64,000 nt of DNA from Clostridium swellfunianum (GCF_023656515.1 NZ_JAMOFV010000006.1:4357735-4421734), one strand, 5' to 3'. Shown: positions 50,099 to 59,187, counted from the first letter of the stretch. The notes: generated by a model from the sequence alone, not told the origin. Made by a program: numbers and translations.

Positions 50099-50123
50099 TT
50101 TGGGGTCCTTAAAAGACCCCAAA
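50099..50123 (-). terminator. Hairpin after the RbsC-like gene
   Basis: TTTGGGGTC / GACCCCAAA with a 7-nt loop five bases after the stop; T-tract weak. Confidence 0.6.
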
Positions 50124-50128
50124 TTCCA

Positions 50129-51148
50129 TTAAATTGCTTGTGTCTTTGCTTTATTTGATGCTTGTCTTCTTAATACATCTACATAAACAGCTCCGATAAT
50201 AACAGCTCCAATTGCAATAGTCTGCAGATCAGCTGATACTCCAAGAAGATTAAGACCATTTCTTAAAACAGCCATAATCATTGCACCTATTAGAGTTCCC
50301 CATACCGTACCCGAGCCGCCCATGAAGGATGCTCCACCTATGATACAAGCTGCTATTGCATCTAGATCATAGTCAAGGCCAGCTAGAGGGAATGTAGCGT
50401 TTACTCTTCCAGTAAGAACAATTCCACCTAAAGCAGCCATAGTTCCGCACAATACATATACAAGAACTAGAGTATAGCTTACATTAATACCAGATAGCTT
50501 TGCAGCTTCCGGATTTCCTCCAACTGCGTATATATATCTTCCCTGAGCACTTCTGTTTAGAAAAATAGAAAATGCTATAAATACAATTATAACTAAAATA
50601 AAACTTACAGGTATTGGGCCTATAAAAGCTGCTCCTAAATACTGAACTGATTTTGGGAAACCGGATAGCGGTGATGCAGCTGTTAATATAAGTGCAAGGC
50701 CTCTAGCTATATTTTTTGTACCAAGTGTTGATATGAATGGATGAGGAAGCTTAAGCTTTGTTAGCATAATTCCGTTTAAAAAACCTAAACCTGCACCGGT
50801 TATGAGACATAATCCCATAGCCAAGAACGGATTGATGTTCCATTTTATTATTGCAACACCCATTAAACAAGTTGACAGAGCTAATATTGAACCTACCGAA
50901 AGGTCTATACCAGCGGTTAATATTGCTAGAAGCATACCTACTGAAATTAGGCTGTTGATAGCCGATTGCCTTGCAATGTTCATGATATTAGTCAATGTAA
51001 AGAACTTTTCTGAAGCAAAAGCAAGCGCAATACATAACATCACTAAGCCAAGTAACGAACCAAATTGATTTATTATATCCTTAGTAGATTTTTTATCTGA
51101 TATTTGAAATCTTTCTGTCTTTAAGGTTGTAGTTTCAACTTTACTCAT
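50129..51148 (-). CDS. RbsC-type sugar/inositol ABC transporter permease
   Basis: About 339 residues from ATG 51148 (AGGAGG upstream; the longer frame to 51196 runs through a hairpin module). Around ten helices, with Thr-Ala-Gly-Ile-Asp-Leu-Ser-Val-Gly-Ser near 77-86, typical of the CUT2 permease family, and Ala-Cys-Ile-Ile-Gly-Gly-Ala-Ser. CUT2 transporters import ribose, galactose, xylose and inositol. The operon context (inositol genes next door, no ribokinase) favours inositol. Confidence 0.9.
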   Translation of the reverse strand: MSKVETTTLKTERFQISDKKSTKDIINQFGSLLGLVMLCIALAFASEKFFTLTNIMNIARQSAINSLISVGMLLAILTAGIDLSVGSILALSTCLMGVAIIKWNINPFLAMGLCLITGAGLGFLNGIMLTKLKLPHPFISTLGTKNIARGLALILTAASPLSGFPKSVQYLGAAFIGPIPVSFILVIIVFIAFSIFLNRSAQGRYIYAVGGNPEAAKLSGINVSYTLVLVYVLCGTMAALGGIVLTGRVNATFPLAGLDYDLDAIAACIIGGASFMGGSGTVWGTLIGAMIMAVLRNGLNLLGVSADLQTIAIGAVIIGAVYVDVLRRQASNKAKTQAI

Positions 51149-51181
51149 GCTGTTTATCCTCCTTTGAATTCTTTTATTGCA

Positions 51182-51204
51182 CGTAAGAACGATCAATCCT
51201 TACA
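51182..51204 (-). repeat. 23-nt hairpin module before the RbsC-like gene (module F)
   Basis: GTAAG / CTTAC arms with an imperfect inner stem; minus strand reads GATTGAT in the centre, then TTACGTGCAATAAAAG and AGGAGG of the permease gene. Confidence 0.65.
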
Positions 51205-51208
51205 CCAC

Positions 51209-52702
51209 TTAATTTTCACCTGATGCTGCAAGCATTATATTTTCTTGATTTGCATCTTTTCTAGCTATTTCTGCTGTTATCTTACCTTCATGCATAACAT
51301 AGATTCTATCGCTCATTCCAAGTATTTCAGGAAGCTCTGATGAAACTATTATTACCGCACAATTTTGCTCTACAAGTGAATTTAAAACGTTATAAACTTC
51401 AACCTTTGCCCCAACGTCAATTCCTCTTGTGGGCTCATCAAATATGAAAATATCCGCTTGAGTATTAAGCCACTTAGCTATAACAACCTTCTGCTGGTTT
51501 CCTCCGCTTAGCTGTCTTACTATAAAACTTTCTGAGGGAGGATTTATATTTAGCTTTTTAATCTTTTCATTTGTTAGCTTCTTTAGCCTTTTTAAATCTA
51601 GAAGAGTTCCTGGTGAATTTTTATCATATGAAGCTATATTCGTATTGAATTCTATTGTATTATCAAGCACTAAACCTTGTCCCTTTCTATCCTCTGTTAA
51701 AAACGCTATTCCATGTTTCATAGCATCTTTGGGGCAAGTTATTTCGGCTTTCTTTCCATTTATAAAAACTTCTCCTGAATCATATTCATCTACCCCAAAG
51801 ATAGCTCTCATAACTTCTGTTCTTCCCGCCCCAACAAGCCCTGAAAAGCCTACTATTTCACCTCTTCTAACCTTAAAGGATACGTCTTCAAACACTCCTA
51901 ATTTGCGTAACTTTTCAACTCTTAACGCTTCTTCTGAAGGGTTTGCTTCTATCTTGGGATACTGATGATTCAAATTACGTCCAACCATAAGCTTAATTAA
52001 TCCATCTATCTTAACCTTTTCGATTGGCAGAGTTTCTATCTTTCTTCCATCTCGCATTACAGTAACTCTATCGCATATTTCTATTACCTCATCGAGTCTA
52101 TGAGATATATATACTACTGCTATTCCCTTGCCCTTTAGCTCTTTTACAGTTCTTAAAAGTTCCTTCACTTCCCTGTCTGTTAAGCTAGAAGTAGGTTCAT
52201 CCATAATTAAAAGCTTTGTCTTAATGCTAAGTGCCTTAGCTATTTCTATCATCTGCTGCTGCCCTATTCCTAATTTAGCAACGTTCATTCTTGTATCTAT
52301 GTTTTGTCCGAGCTCTGCTAAAAGCTCAGCAGATTTTTTTCTCATTTCATTAATATTTAAAAGCCCTTTTCCATTACCATTTTTAATCTCTCTTCCAAGA
52401 AACACATTTTCTGCCACAGAAAGTTGCTTAACAATATTAAGTTCTTGATAAATAGATGTTATACCGTGTTTCATTGCATCTCTTGGGCCATTAAGTTGTA
52501 TTTCCTTGCCTTCTATAAGTATCTTTCCTGCTTCATTTTTATGTGCGCCAGTAAGTATCTTTATTAAGGTTGACTTACCTGCTCCATTTTCACCAACAAG
52601 TCCATGCACTTCGCCTGGATAAATATCTAAATCAATAGAATCTAAAGCTCTAACCCCTGGAAAAACCTTCGACACTCCTTTTAACTCCAAAAATGGCTGC
52701 AT
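51209..52702 (-). CDS. RbsA-type ABC transporter ATP-binding protein (two ATPase domains)
   Basis: About 497 residues from ATG 52702 (GGGGTG SD). First domain: Gly-Glu-Asn-Gly-Ala-Gly-Lys-Ser-Thr Walker A near 38, Leu-Leu-Ile-Met-Asp-Glu-Pro-Thr Walker B. Second domain: degenerate Walker A Gly-Leu-Val-Gly-Ala-Gly-Arg-Thr near 285, as usual in CUT2 ATPases, then Leu-Ser-Gly-Gly-Asn-Gln-Gln-Lys signature and Phe-Asp-Glu-Pro-Thr-Arg-Gly. Energises the RbsC-like channel. Confidence 0.94.
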   Translation of the reverse strand: MQPFLELKGVSKVFPGVRALDSIDLDIYPGEVHGLVGENGAGKSTLIKILTGAHKNEAGKILIEGKEIQLNGPRDAMKHGITSIYQELNIVKQLSVAENVFLGREIKNGNGKGLLNINEMRKKSAELLAELGQNIDTRMNVAKLGIGQQQMIEIAKALSIKTKLLIMDEPTSSLTDREVKELLRTVKELKGKGIAVVYISHRLDEVIEICDRVTVMRDGRKIETLPIEKVKIDGLIKLMVGRNLNHQYPKIEANPSEEALRVEKLRKLGVFEDVSFKVRRGEIVGFSGLVGAGRTEVMRAIFGVDEYDSGEVFINGKKAEITCPKDAMKHGIAFLTEDRKGQGLVLDNTIEFNTNIASYDKNSPGTLLDLKRLKKLTNEKIKKLNINPPSESFIVRQLSGGNQQKVVIAKWLNTQADIFIFDEPTRGIDVGAKVEVYNVLNSLVEQNCAVIIVSSELPEILGMSDRIYVMHEGKITAEIARKDANQENIMLAASGEN

Positions 52703-52733
52703 ATTATCTAACACCCCAATCTTTAATATTTGA

Positions 52734-52764
52734 AGAATTGAACCCAAGGCTTGGGTTCAATTCT
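52734..52764 (-). repeat. Intercistronic palindrome after the RbsB-like gene
   Basis: A perfect 15-bp inverted repeat (AGAATTGAACCCAAG / CTTGGGTTCAATTCT) around a single G. It separates the binding-protein gene from the ATPase gene. Confidence 0.8.
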
Positions 52765-52781
52765 ATCAAAGTATTCTAATA

Positions 52782-53774
52782 TTATTTTCCTAGTATTTTA
52801 TTTAAGTCTGCTTGAGCCTTATCAACATTCTCGCTTGTAATCATCGATGTTCCAGTGTCAATTCTTGCATCAATGCTCTCTCCCTTAGCAACCTTAACTG
52901 CTGCCTCTACACCGAATTTACCAATGTTGTATGGACTTTGTGCAACTGAAGCAGTAAGTTCTCCTGCCTTTATAGCCTTTAAAGCATCTGGTGAACCGTC
53001 AAAGCCTACAGTTATAACATTCTTCTTGCCACCTTGTATTAAAGCTCTGCTAGCACCTAAAGCCATTTCATCGTTTGAGCAGAATACCGCTTTAACATTT
53101 GGATAAGTTTGAATTAGATTTTCCATAACTGACATAGCCATATTTCTGTCACTGTTTGCTGGTTGTACAGCCACAACCTTAAGACCAGCATCTTCCATGG
53201 CCTTCTTAGCTCCATTTGTACGCTCATCGTGTGTTCCATCACCAAGAGCTCCTCTTAAAATGACAACCTCATCACCCTTTTGAAGTTTTCCTGCTATAAA
53301 CTTTCCACCAACCTCTCCACCTGCAAGGTTTCCTGTACCTATAAAGGATTTCTTCTTATCCCAATTAGCATTTGTATCTATAAGAAGAACTGGGATTTTT
53401 CCTTGATCTGCTTTATCAAAGGTAGCTGTTGCAGCACTTGGCTGTGAAGGAGCTACTACTAAAGCAGATACCTTCTTAACTATTTGGTCTTCCATTATAG
53501 AAGTCTGTCCTGCTATGTCAGTTTCAGCATTTGGTCCAAGTACATCTACTTTAACTCCTAATGCCTTTCCAGCATCTTCAGCTCCAGCCTTAACTATTTT
53601 CCAGTAGTCGCTGTTTACAGCCTTTAATACAACTGCTATTCTAGTTTCCTTGGATGCTGTTGACTGTTGTCCGCTTGTGCTTGTTCCCCCTGACTTACTG
53701 CAGCCAGCTAATGAACCTACCAATAATGCAGAAATAGCTGCCAGGCTAAGTACCTTTAATAAGTTTTTTCTCAT
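52782..53774 (-). CDS. RbsB-type periplasmic-binding lipoprotein, predicted inositol binding
   Basis: 330 residues with lipobox Leu-Ala-Gly-Cys (Cys about 25). Type I periplasmic-binding fold: Ile-Ala-Val-Val-Leu-Lys near 46, Ala-Leu-Val-Val-Ala-Pro-Ser near 103, Val-Leu-Leu-Ile-Asp-Thr-Asn near 128, Ala-Val-Phe-Cys-Ser-Asn-Asp-Glu-Met-Ala near 228 and Thr-Val-Gly-Phe-Asp-Gly. Ligand-contacting Asn/Asp/Arg residues fit a polyhydroxy ligand. It is a CUT2 importer subunit, first gene of its operon, next to inositol genes. Confidence 0.9.
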   Translation of the reverse strand: MRKNLLKVLSLAAISALLVGSLAGCSKSGGTSTSGQQSTASKETRIAVVLKAVNSDYWKIVKAGAEDAGKALGVKVDVLGPNAETDIAGQTSIMEDQIVKKVSALVVAPSQPSAATATFDKADQGKIPVLLIDTNANWDKKKSFIGTGNLAGGEVGGKFIAGKLQKGDEVVILRGALGDGTHDERTNGAKKAMEDAGLKVVAVQPANSDRNMAMSVMENLIQTYPNVKAVFCSNDEMALGASRALIQGGKKNVITVGFDGSPDALKAIKAGELTASVAQSPYNIGKFGVEAAVKVAKGESIDARIDTGTSMITSENVDKAQADLNKILGK

Positions 53775-53835
53775 TTAATATGTCCCCCTTTTTAATTAGA
53801 ATATATTTTGATTGATTTTGTTTTCGTCCCTGCTG

Positions 53836-53861
53836 TTGATATTATAATAAAATGCTATCAA
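53836..53861. promoter_or_regulatory. 26-bp palindrome upstream of the RbsB-like gene
   Basis: TTGATA (14 nt) TATCAA, containing a TATAAT-type sequence, 62 bp upstream of the start. Candidate operator or core promoter for the transporter operon. Confidence 0.4.
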
Positions 53862-54000
53862 TACTTTTTATAGTTTAAATTTTAAGAAAACATTTACTAT
53901 TGGCATAATTCATAATATTTAAAACTTGACTATTCCTTTAAAATTTAAAGCATTGTTAAATTATTGATAAAGTAACCCCTTTAAAGCTATAAATAAAGGA

Positions 54001-54036
54001 AAAGGGTGATATAAATCCATCTTCATATCACCCTTT
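54001..54036 (-). terminator. Terminator of the AraC-type regulator gene
   Basis: AAAGGGTGATAT / ATATCACCCTTT hairpin with flanking A/T runs. Confidence 0.85.
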
Positions 54037-54067
54037 CTATTATTACTAAACTTTCTTATTTTAATTG

Positions 54068-56434
54068 TTAAAATACATTATTTACATTATTTCTATACTG
54101 GTTAGGGGATAAGCCGTAGTGCTTTTTAAAGGCTGTATAGAAATAATTGCAGTTTGAAAATCCAATTTTTGATGAAATTTCTATAGCTGTAAGCTCTGTT
54201 GTCTCTATAAGCTCTTTAGCTTTTTCAAACCTTATTTCATTTATATAATTAGATATAGATTTTCCTTCAACATCTTTAAAAAGTGTTCTCAGATAGTTTG
54301 TTGAAAATCTCATTTCATTAGCTATAACCTCCAATGAAAGTAAAGGGTCGGTATAATTATCTCTTATATATTTCTTTACATTTTCAATAACATCATTTTT
54401 TCTGTTTGCTTTCTTTTCTTTTTGCTGATTGATTACATTGGTGAATAACTCAAAAAAATAACGTTTGACTTCTTCAATAGTTTCGTAGTCAGATATGTTA
54501 TTTGTAAATCCTCTTATGTCTATATAGGCATTTTCTTTTCCCAACTGATAAATATTGTTTATAACCTTTTGTGAGTTGATACCAAACTTAGTGATTGAAA
54601 TCACAATATCGCTATAAGACATTTTAAATATTGTATTGAACAGCTTTTCTAAATCTTCTTTTACATCGTCAATATTACCTAGCTTAACCGCCTTAAAAAT
54701 AGACTCCTCTATGGCCTCGTCATATTTGGCAGAATTTATTATACCTTCAGTTATCTTTTCGTTAAACAATATTGATTTTTGGCCGTATTTAAATCGATAC
54801 TGACTGCAATCTTGAGCTGTTTTATAAGATACAGCTAGCTTTTCTGGTGTACTAACTCTTTTTCCTATAGCTACAGATAAGGAAGTACTGAAATTTTTAA
54901 GAAGCTCTGATTGACTTTCTTGAATTAGTGTTATTAATTTTGCAGATACAGCTTCTTCCGATTTATCCCTAGTTTTTATTATTAGACATATTTCATTCTC
55001 TTCCATACCTATAACTTCACCCTCAAAGTACCTTTTTGATATAACCATGAGTTCCTCGCACAAACTGCTTTTTAACACATTAATCTCATCGCTACTTTTT
55101 GTTTTAAGCAATCCCTTATAATAATCTATCTTATATACAATAGCGATTAAGTTTTCACCTTCGGTCCTAAAACCAGCTTCCTCTAGCTTCTCCTTAAAAC
55201 CTTCAAGTTCTGTTACTGTATTTAAAAGCAGCCCCTTAAGAAGCTGTTTCTTTATAAAACTTAAATCTTTATCTGAAAGCTTACCAAAGGATATAGGCTC
55301 ATTCATAAGCCTCTCTATAACTCTAGTTACATATTCCATTTCATTCTTTGATTCTTCATCAACTCCAAGCTCAGTACTTAAGTCGTTGTCAACATTTAAA
55401 TAACGCTTCACTGAACTCACGGTATTAGCAATTGGTGTGTATATTCTTTTTGATGAAAACACAGAAAAGGCTACACCAAAAATGAATAAAATTATAAATG
55501 TTGAAATTAAAATTTTAAGCATTCCTTTAATACTTCCCATGAAAGTTTCATACTTCACTATATTTAATAAAAATAAGCCCAGTTCTTCACTATATCTGTA
55601 AGTTACAATGGATGGCTTGCCACTTATATTTGATAAAAAACTTCCTGTTTTGTTTTCAGCCTTCAGTATTATTCCTACATAATCGAGCCTAGATACATCC
55701 TGTAGAAATGTACCCCTGTTGGAGCTTAATACTATTTGTCCTTTTGTATTTACAGCTATTAAATTATAGTCTTTTTCTGATATGTTTTCAAAATAGGCTT
55801 GTACTGCATCAGCATCTAAGTTTAAAACTATCGCTCCATAGGGTGTGCCGTCTGCGTCTGCTTTGGTATTAGATAAAATTATTGTAAGCACATTTTTCTT
55901 ATATTCTGTTCCGTTTATAGGTACAGTTATCTGTCGTGGAATAAACTTAGTGCTCATTGATTCGCTGGTATCTCTAATTATGTTAGCTATATCGCTATCA
56001 TAAAATAAAGAATAATAGGAGGTGTTACCGTCTGAAGAGTATATCATTTTAGTATTTCGGTTGTATACATATACAGATTGAACTGATGGAATCATAGTTG
56101 CAGCTTGTTTTATTTTTAAATATCGTGTAGAAACCAGCTGCGAGTCATCATTGGAAGCAAACATCAAATTATAAACCTGCTCGTCCAAATACAGCTGATA
56201 TATGTAAGATCTAGCCCATCCAAGAGTATACTGCGTATAATATTCTCCTTGATTTATAAACTTTTCTGATACTGTATTTGACTGATCTATCATTTGCTGC
56301 TTATAACCTTCATATAATACAAGCATTGAAGTTAGTAGCATAAGAAATATGAGAAAAACATAGGAAAGCATTAATTTATGAAAAGTATTTTTAGGTCGTA
56401 TTTTCCGTCTAAATCGTAAATATACGTTCTGCAT
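54068..56434 (-). CDS. Membrane-bound Cache-domain AraC-family transcriptional regulator
   Basis: 788 residues. A first membrane helix (about 19-42) and a second (about 305-328) bracket an extracytoplasmic sensor of Cache type; a cytoplasmic linker follows, and the C-terminus (about 690-788) is a double HTH AraC domain ending with Phe-Ser-Asn-Cys-Asn-Tyr-Phe-Tyr-Thr-Ala-Phe-Lys-Lys-His-Tyr-Gly. Such one-component membrane regulators sense an external sugar or its binding protein and activate ABC importer genes. It lies upstream of the RbsB-A-C operon and is the likely activator. No kinase domain is present. Confidence 0.88.
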   Translation of the reverse strand: MQNVYLRFRRKIRPKNTFHKLMLSYVFLIFLMLLTSMLVLYEGYKQQMIDQSNTVSEKFINQGEYYTQYTLGWARSYIYQLYLDEQVYNLMFASNDDSQLVSTRYLKIKQAATMIPSVQSVYVYNRNTKMIYSSDGNTSYYSLFYDSDIANIIRDTSESMSTKFIPRQITVPINGTEYKKNVLTIILSNTKADADGTPYGAIVLNLDADAVQAYFENISEKDYNLIAVNTKGQIVLSSNRGTFLQDVSRLDYVGIILKAENKTGSFLSNISGKPSIVTYRYSEELGLFLLNIVKYETFMGSIKGMLKILISTFIILFIFGVAFSVFSSKRIYTPIANTVSSVKRYLNVDNDLSTELGVDEESKNEMEYVTRVIERLMNEPISFGKLSDKDLSFIKKQLLKGLLLNTVTELEGFKEKLEEAGFRTEGENLIAIVYKIDYYKGLLKTKSSDEINVLKSSLCEELMVISKRYFEGEVIGMEENEICLIIKTRDKSEEAVSAKLITLIQESQSELLKNFSTSLSVAIGKRVSTPEKLAVSYKTAQDCSQYRFKYGQKSILFNEKITEGIINSAKYDEAIEESIFKAVKLGNIDDVKEDLEKLFNTIFKMSYSDIVISITKFGINSQKVINNIYQLGKENAYIDIRGFTNNISDYETIEEVKRYFFELFTNVINQQKEKKANRKNDVIENVKKYIRDNYTDPLLSLEVIANEMRFSTNYLRTLFKDVEGKSISNYINEIRFEKAKELIETTELTAIEISSKIGFSNCNYFYTAFKKHYGLSPNQYRNNVNNVF

Positions 56435-56569
56435 TAAATCCCCCCATGATTTAAAAGCCTCACGAAAACCTTTACAAAGACTTCTAAAAACTAATTTATG
56501 TAGATATTATTGCCCCATAAAATCATACTATAATTATATTAGTTAACTGAAAACATTTCAATAAATAAA

Positions 56570-56625
56570 AATAGTGTTCCTCGTGGAGCCTAATATTTTT
56601 ATTATCTCCTAACGAGTACACTATT
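56570..56625 (-). terminator. Terminator of the DUF368 gene
   Basis: Minus strand: AATAGTGT-a-CTCGT / ACGAG-g-ACACTATT with a long loop, followed by TTTTATTT. Confidence 0.65.
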
Positions 56626-56684
56626 ATTAAAGCAACTGCTTTGCCAATCTATTTGGTTAAAAGCGTATTATTATTGGTTATAAT

Positions 56685-57488
56685 CTAAATTTCCTTCTTG
56701 CTTAGCCAGTTTATTAACAGGAATCCAAGTGCAAGAGCTAATAGTGAAGTAACTATTGACATACCTGAAGGCACTCCTGGGAATACAGGCAATAGTGAAC
56801 CTAAAACAAAACCTATAATAAGCATATAAGTTTTGCTTGGATGCTTCTCTAAAAGTTTCTCGATAGTTTTAGCAGTTCCTAATGTTCCCAATGCAACACC
56901 CAATCCTAATGGAATTAAGAATGGAATATTTCTAGTATTAATAGCATTCAAGGTAACATTATATAATCCTAATACATAAAGCATAAAGGAGGCACTTATT
57001 CCAGGTAAAATTAGCGCTATAGCTATAACAATTCCACCTATGAAAAGAAAGATTATACTTAATAAGTCCTGTCTAGTTGCCAAAGTAGTTGTAGCACTTG
57101 GCTCCCAAGCCATTACAAGAACTATTACTAATCCTACCACAAAATAAATCCAGTCGGTCTTGCTTCTAGTTCCTGATGCTGCCTTCTTAAATAAGACAGG
57201 CAATCCTCCAAATATAACTCCAATAAAGAAAAATCCCATAATAAAAGGATATTTTGTAGTTACATTTTCAAGAAGCCTGCTGAATAAAGCTATACCAACA
57301 AGACCTCCAAATCCAATTTCTAAAAGTATAACAATGTGCTTTCTCCAGTTACTAAAGAATGAACTTACAGCATGTATTAAATCATCATAAACTCCTAGTA
57401 TTACCGCCATAGTACCACCGCTTACACCAGGTACTAGTGTAGCTATACCTATAGCTAAGCCTTTTAAAAAGTTAACTAAATATTTCAT
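56685..57488 (-). CDS. DUF368 membrane protein (undecaprenyl phosphate translocase family, PopT-like)
   Basis: 267 residues, about eight hydrophobic helices. Starts with a short tail, then Gly-Val-Ser-Gly-Gly-Thr-Met-Ala near 21-28, and repeats the pattern later as Leu-Pro-Gly-Ile-Ser-Ala-Ser near 161. DUF368 and DedA/UptA proteins recycle undecaprenyl phosphate across the membrane for cell-wall synthesis. Monocistronic with its own terminator. ATG 57488 follows AGGAGG. Confidence 0.85.
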   Translation of the reverse strand: MKYLVNFLKGLAIGIATLVPGVSGGTMAVILGVYDDLIHAVSSFFSNWRKHIVILLEIGFGGLVGIALFSRLLENVTTKYPFIMGFFFIGVIFGGLPVLFKKAASGTRSKTDWIYFVVGLVIVLVMAWEPSATTTLATRQDLLSIIFLFIGGIVIAIALILPGISASFMLYVLGLYNVTLNAINTRNIPFLIPLGLGVALGTLGTAKTIEKLLEKHPSKTYMLIIGFVLGSLLPVFPGVPSGMSIVTSLLALALGFLLINWLSKKEI

Positions 57489-57844
57489 TTTGACCTCCTA
57501 TGTAATTAAAGACTCATAGTATATTTTCACACAAATTTGATTATAACCTTTTTTAAATATCATTTCTACATATTATTCCTTAAACTTCTCTAAACAAAAT
57601 CTTAAGAAGCCTAATTAGATTTTAATTTCCTTCTATCCTTTACTAATATTAAGCCTCTAAGACACATTCTAATATCTTTTTAAATTATTATTTGTTCCTT
57701 TATTCAAATATTTATATATTCCTATATCATTTTTTTACATCAATTTATAAATATAAAAATCATGCAGCAAATACCTTTGTCTATTAGATTTGCTGCATGA
57801 CTTACAGATTAATTACTTTTTAATATTGCCTAAATCATAAATAT
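57489..57844. other. 356-bp intergenic region between DUF368 and trpS
   Basis: Very AT-rich, no credible gene on either strand. Contains the trpS terminator (57755-57800) and presumably the DUF368 promoter. Confidence 0.7.
57755..57800 (-). terminator. Terminator of trpS
   Basis: Minus strand: TCATGCAGCAAAT / ATTTGCTGCATGA with a 15-nt loop, followed by TTTTTATATTT. Confidence 0.88.
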
Positions 57845-58849
57845 TTATCTAGCTGCAGGGATAAAACCAATTTTTCTCTGCATCTTGGATAATGTTTTGC
57901 GAGCTGAATATTCGGCTTTCTGAGCGCCAGTTTTATAGATATTTTCTAGGTATGACTTGTCAGCTAAAATTTCTTTAACCTTCTTTTGAATTGGCTCAAG
58001 CTCACCTACTATTGCCTCTCCTACATCATTTTTAAATTGAGCATATCCCTGACCAGCATACTTGTTTTCTATTTCTTTTGGAGTTTGACCTGTTATTGTA
58101 CTTAATATTGTAATTAAATTTTTAACCCCTGGCTGTTCATCGCTGTATCTAACTTCTCCTACACTGTCAGTTACAGCTCTGCTCACCTTCTTTCTTATAA
58201 CCTCTGGTGGATCCATAATTAAAATATAGCTGTTTGGATTATCCTCAGACTTTGACATTTTCTTTGTAGGCGTTTGTAAATCCATTATCTTCGCTCCAGT
58301 TTGAGCAATGTACGGCTCTGGAATTACAAAGGTTTCACTATATAGTCCATTGAATCTTTGAGCGATGTCACGAGCTAGCTCAAGGTGCTGCTTTTGATCG
58401 CTTCCTACTGGCACTAAATCTGTCTGGTACAACAAAATGTCTGCCGCCATAAGCACAGGGTAATTGTATAACCCAGCAGCAATAGATTCTCCATACCTTT
58501 GTGACTTATCCTTAAATTGTGTCATTCTGCTCAGCTCACCCATATAGGTATAGCAGTTTAACAGCCATGCTGCTTCAGAGTGCGCTGGAACGTGGGATTG
58601 AATAAATATAGTATTTTTCTCTGGAACAATTCCAGCAGCGATATATATAGCCATAACCTCCAAGGTTCTAGCTCTCAAATCCTTCGGCTCCTGTTTTACG
58701 GTTATTGCATGCAAATCAACAACACAAAAATAGCAATCATATTCATCTTGAAGCTTTACCCAATTCTTTATAGCTCCTAAATAATTACCTAAAGTTAGTT
58801 GCCCAGATGGTTGAATTCCACTGAAAATAACCTTTTTCTTCTCATCCAT
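57845..58849 (-). CDS. trpS: Tryptophanyl-tRNA synthetase
   Basis: About 334 residues from ATG 58849, preferred over 58864 because GGAGG stands seven bases upstream. Class Ic synthetase: Pro-Ser-Gly-Gln-Leu-Thr-Leu-Gly-Asn (HIGH-like) near 12-20, Gln-Met-type tryptophan pocket in Leu-Met-Ala-Ala-Asp-Ile-Leu-Leu-Tyr, Gly-Ser-Asp-Gln-Lys-Gln-His and Lys-Met-Ser-Lys-Ser near 195. Preceded by a tryptophan T-box, so it is induced when tRNA-Trp is uncharged. Confidence 0.97.
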   Translation of the reverse strand: MDEKKKVIFSGIQPSGQLTLGNYLGAIKNWVKLQDEYDCYFCVVDLHAITVKQEPKDLRARTLEVMAIYIAAGIVPEKNTIFIQSHVPAHSEAAWLLNCYTYMGELSRMTQFKDKSQRYGESIAAGLYNYPVLMAADILLYQTDLVPVGSDQKQHLELARDIAQRFNGLYSETFVIPEPYIAQTGAKIMDLQTPTKKMSKSEDNPNSYILIMDPPEVIRKKVSRAVTDSVGEVRYSDEQPGVKNLITILSTITGQTPKEIENKYAGQGYAQFKNDVGEAIVGELEPIQKKVKEILADKSYLENIYKTGAQKAEYSARKTLSKMQRKIGFIPAAR

Positions 58850-58880
58850 GCTTAATTCCTCCATTTTAAAAATTTACATT

Positions 58881-59150
58881 AAAAAAGCCCTAAGGCATTT
58901 TACAAGCCTTAGGGCGTAATTTACGCGGTACCACCTAAATTCGAAAAGCATATAGCTTTTCCTCGTTACAGATACAATAATATCCTGCCTTTATAACGTA
59001 AGGCTTACGTGAAAGACTACTAAAATTCATCCCCAACCTCTGAGACCCATTCAGCTTAAGCATAAATGCTGCATTTTCACCAACTGCAGCTCTCTGTGAA
59101 TCTGTTTTTAAACTTACTTGCTTCTCTTCTAACGGCTTTATGCGATTGTC
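58881..59150 (-). ncRNA. T-box riboswitch (tRNA-Trp specific)
   Basis: The minus strand carries the T-box core GGTGGTACCGCG at 58924-58935, a GC-rich terminator GCCCTAAGGC/GCCTTAGGGC with U6 at 58881-58915, and upstream stem I with a specifier region in which UGG (59047-59049) follows GAA. UGG is the tryptophan codon, matching the trpS gene downstream. Uncharged tRNA-Trp should stabilise the antiterminator. The 5' boundary is approximate. Confidence 0.93.
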
Positions 59151-59158
59151 TTTATCTT

Positions 59159-59187
59159 ATAATATTCCCAAATAAAAAGATTGTCAA
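59159..59187 (-). promoter_or_regulatory. Promoter of the T-box-trpS transcript
   Basis: Minus strand TTGACA (59187-59182) and TATTAT (59164-59159) with a 17-bp spacer; a strong sigma-A promoter immediately before the T-box. The -35 overlaps a GATTGTCAA/TTGACAATC inverted repeat. Confidence 0.8.

Noticed and set aside
10846-51204. Spaced palindromic repeats as a CRISPR array
   Set aside because: Copies are scattered single or double units before genes, the stems differ in sequence, there are no unique spacers of constant size, and no cas genes are in the window.
50129-53774. Ribose transport operon (rbs)
   Set aside because: The proteins are CUT2 family, but no ribokinase or pyranase gene is present and the neighbours are inositol genes; ribose specificity cannot be claimed.
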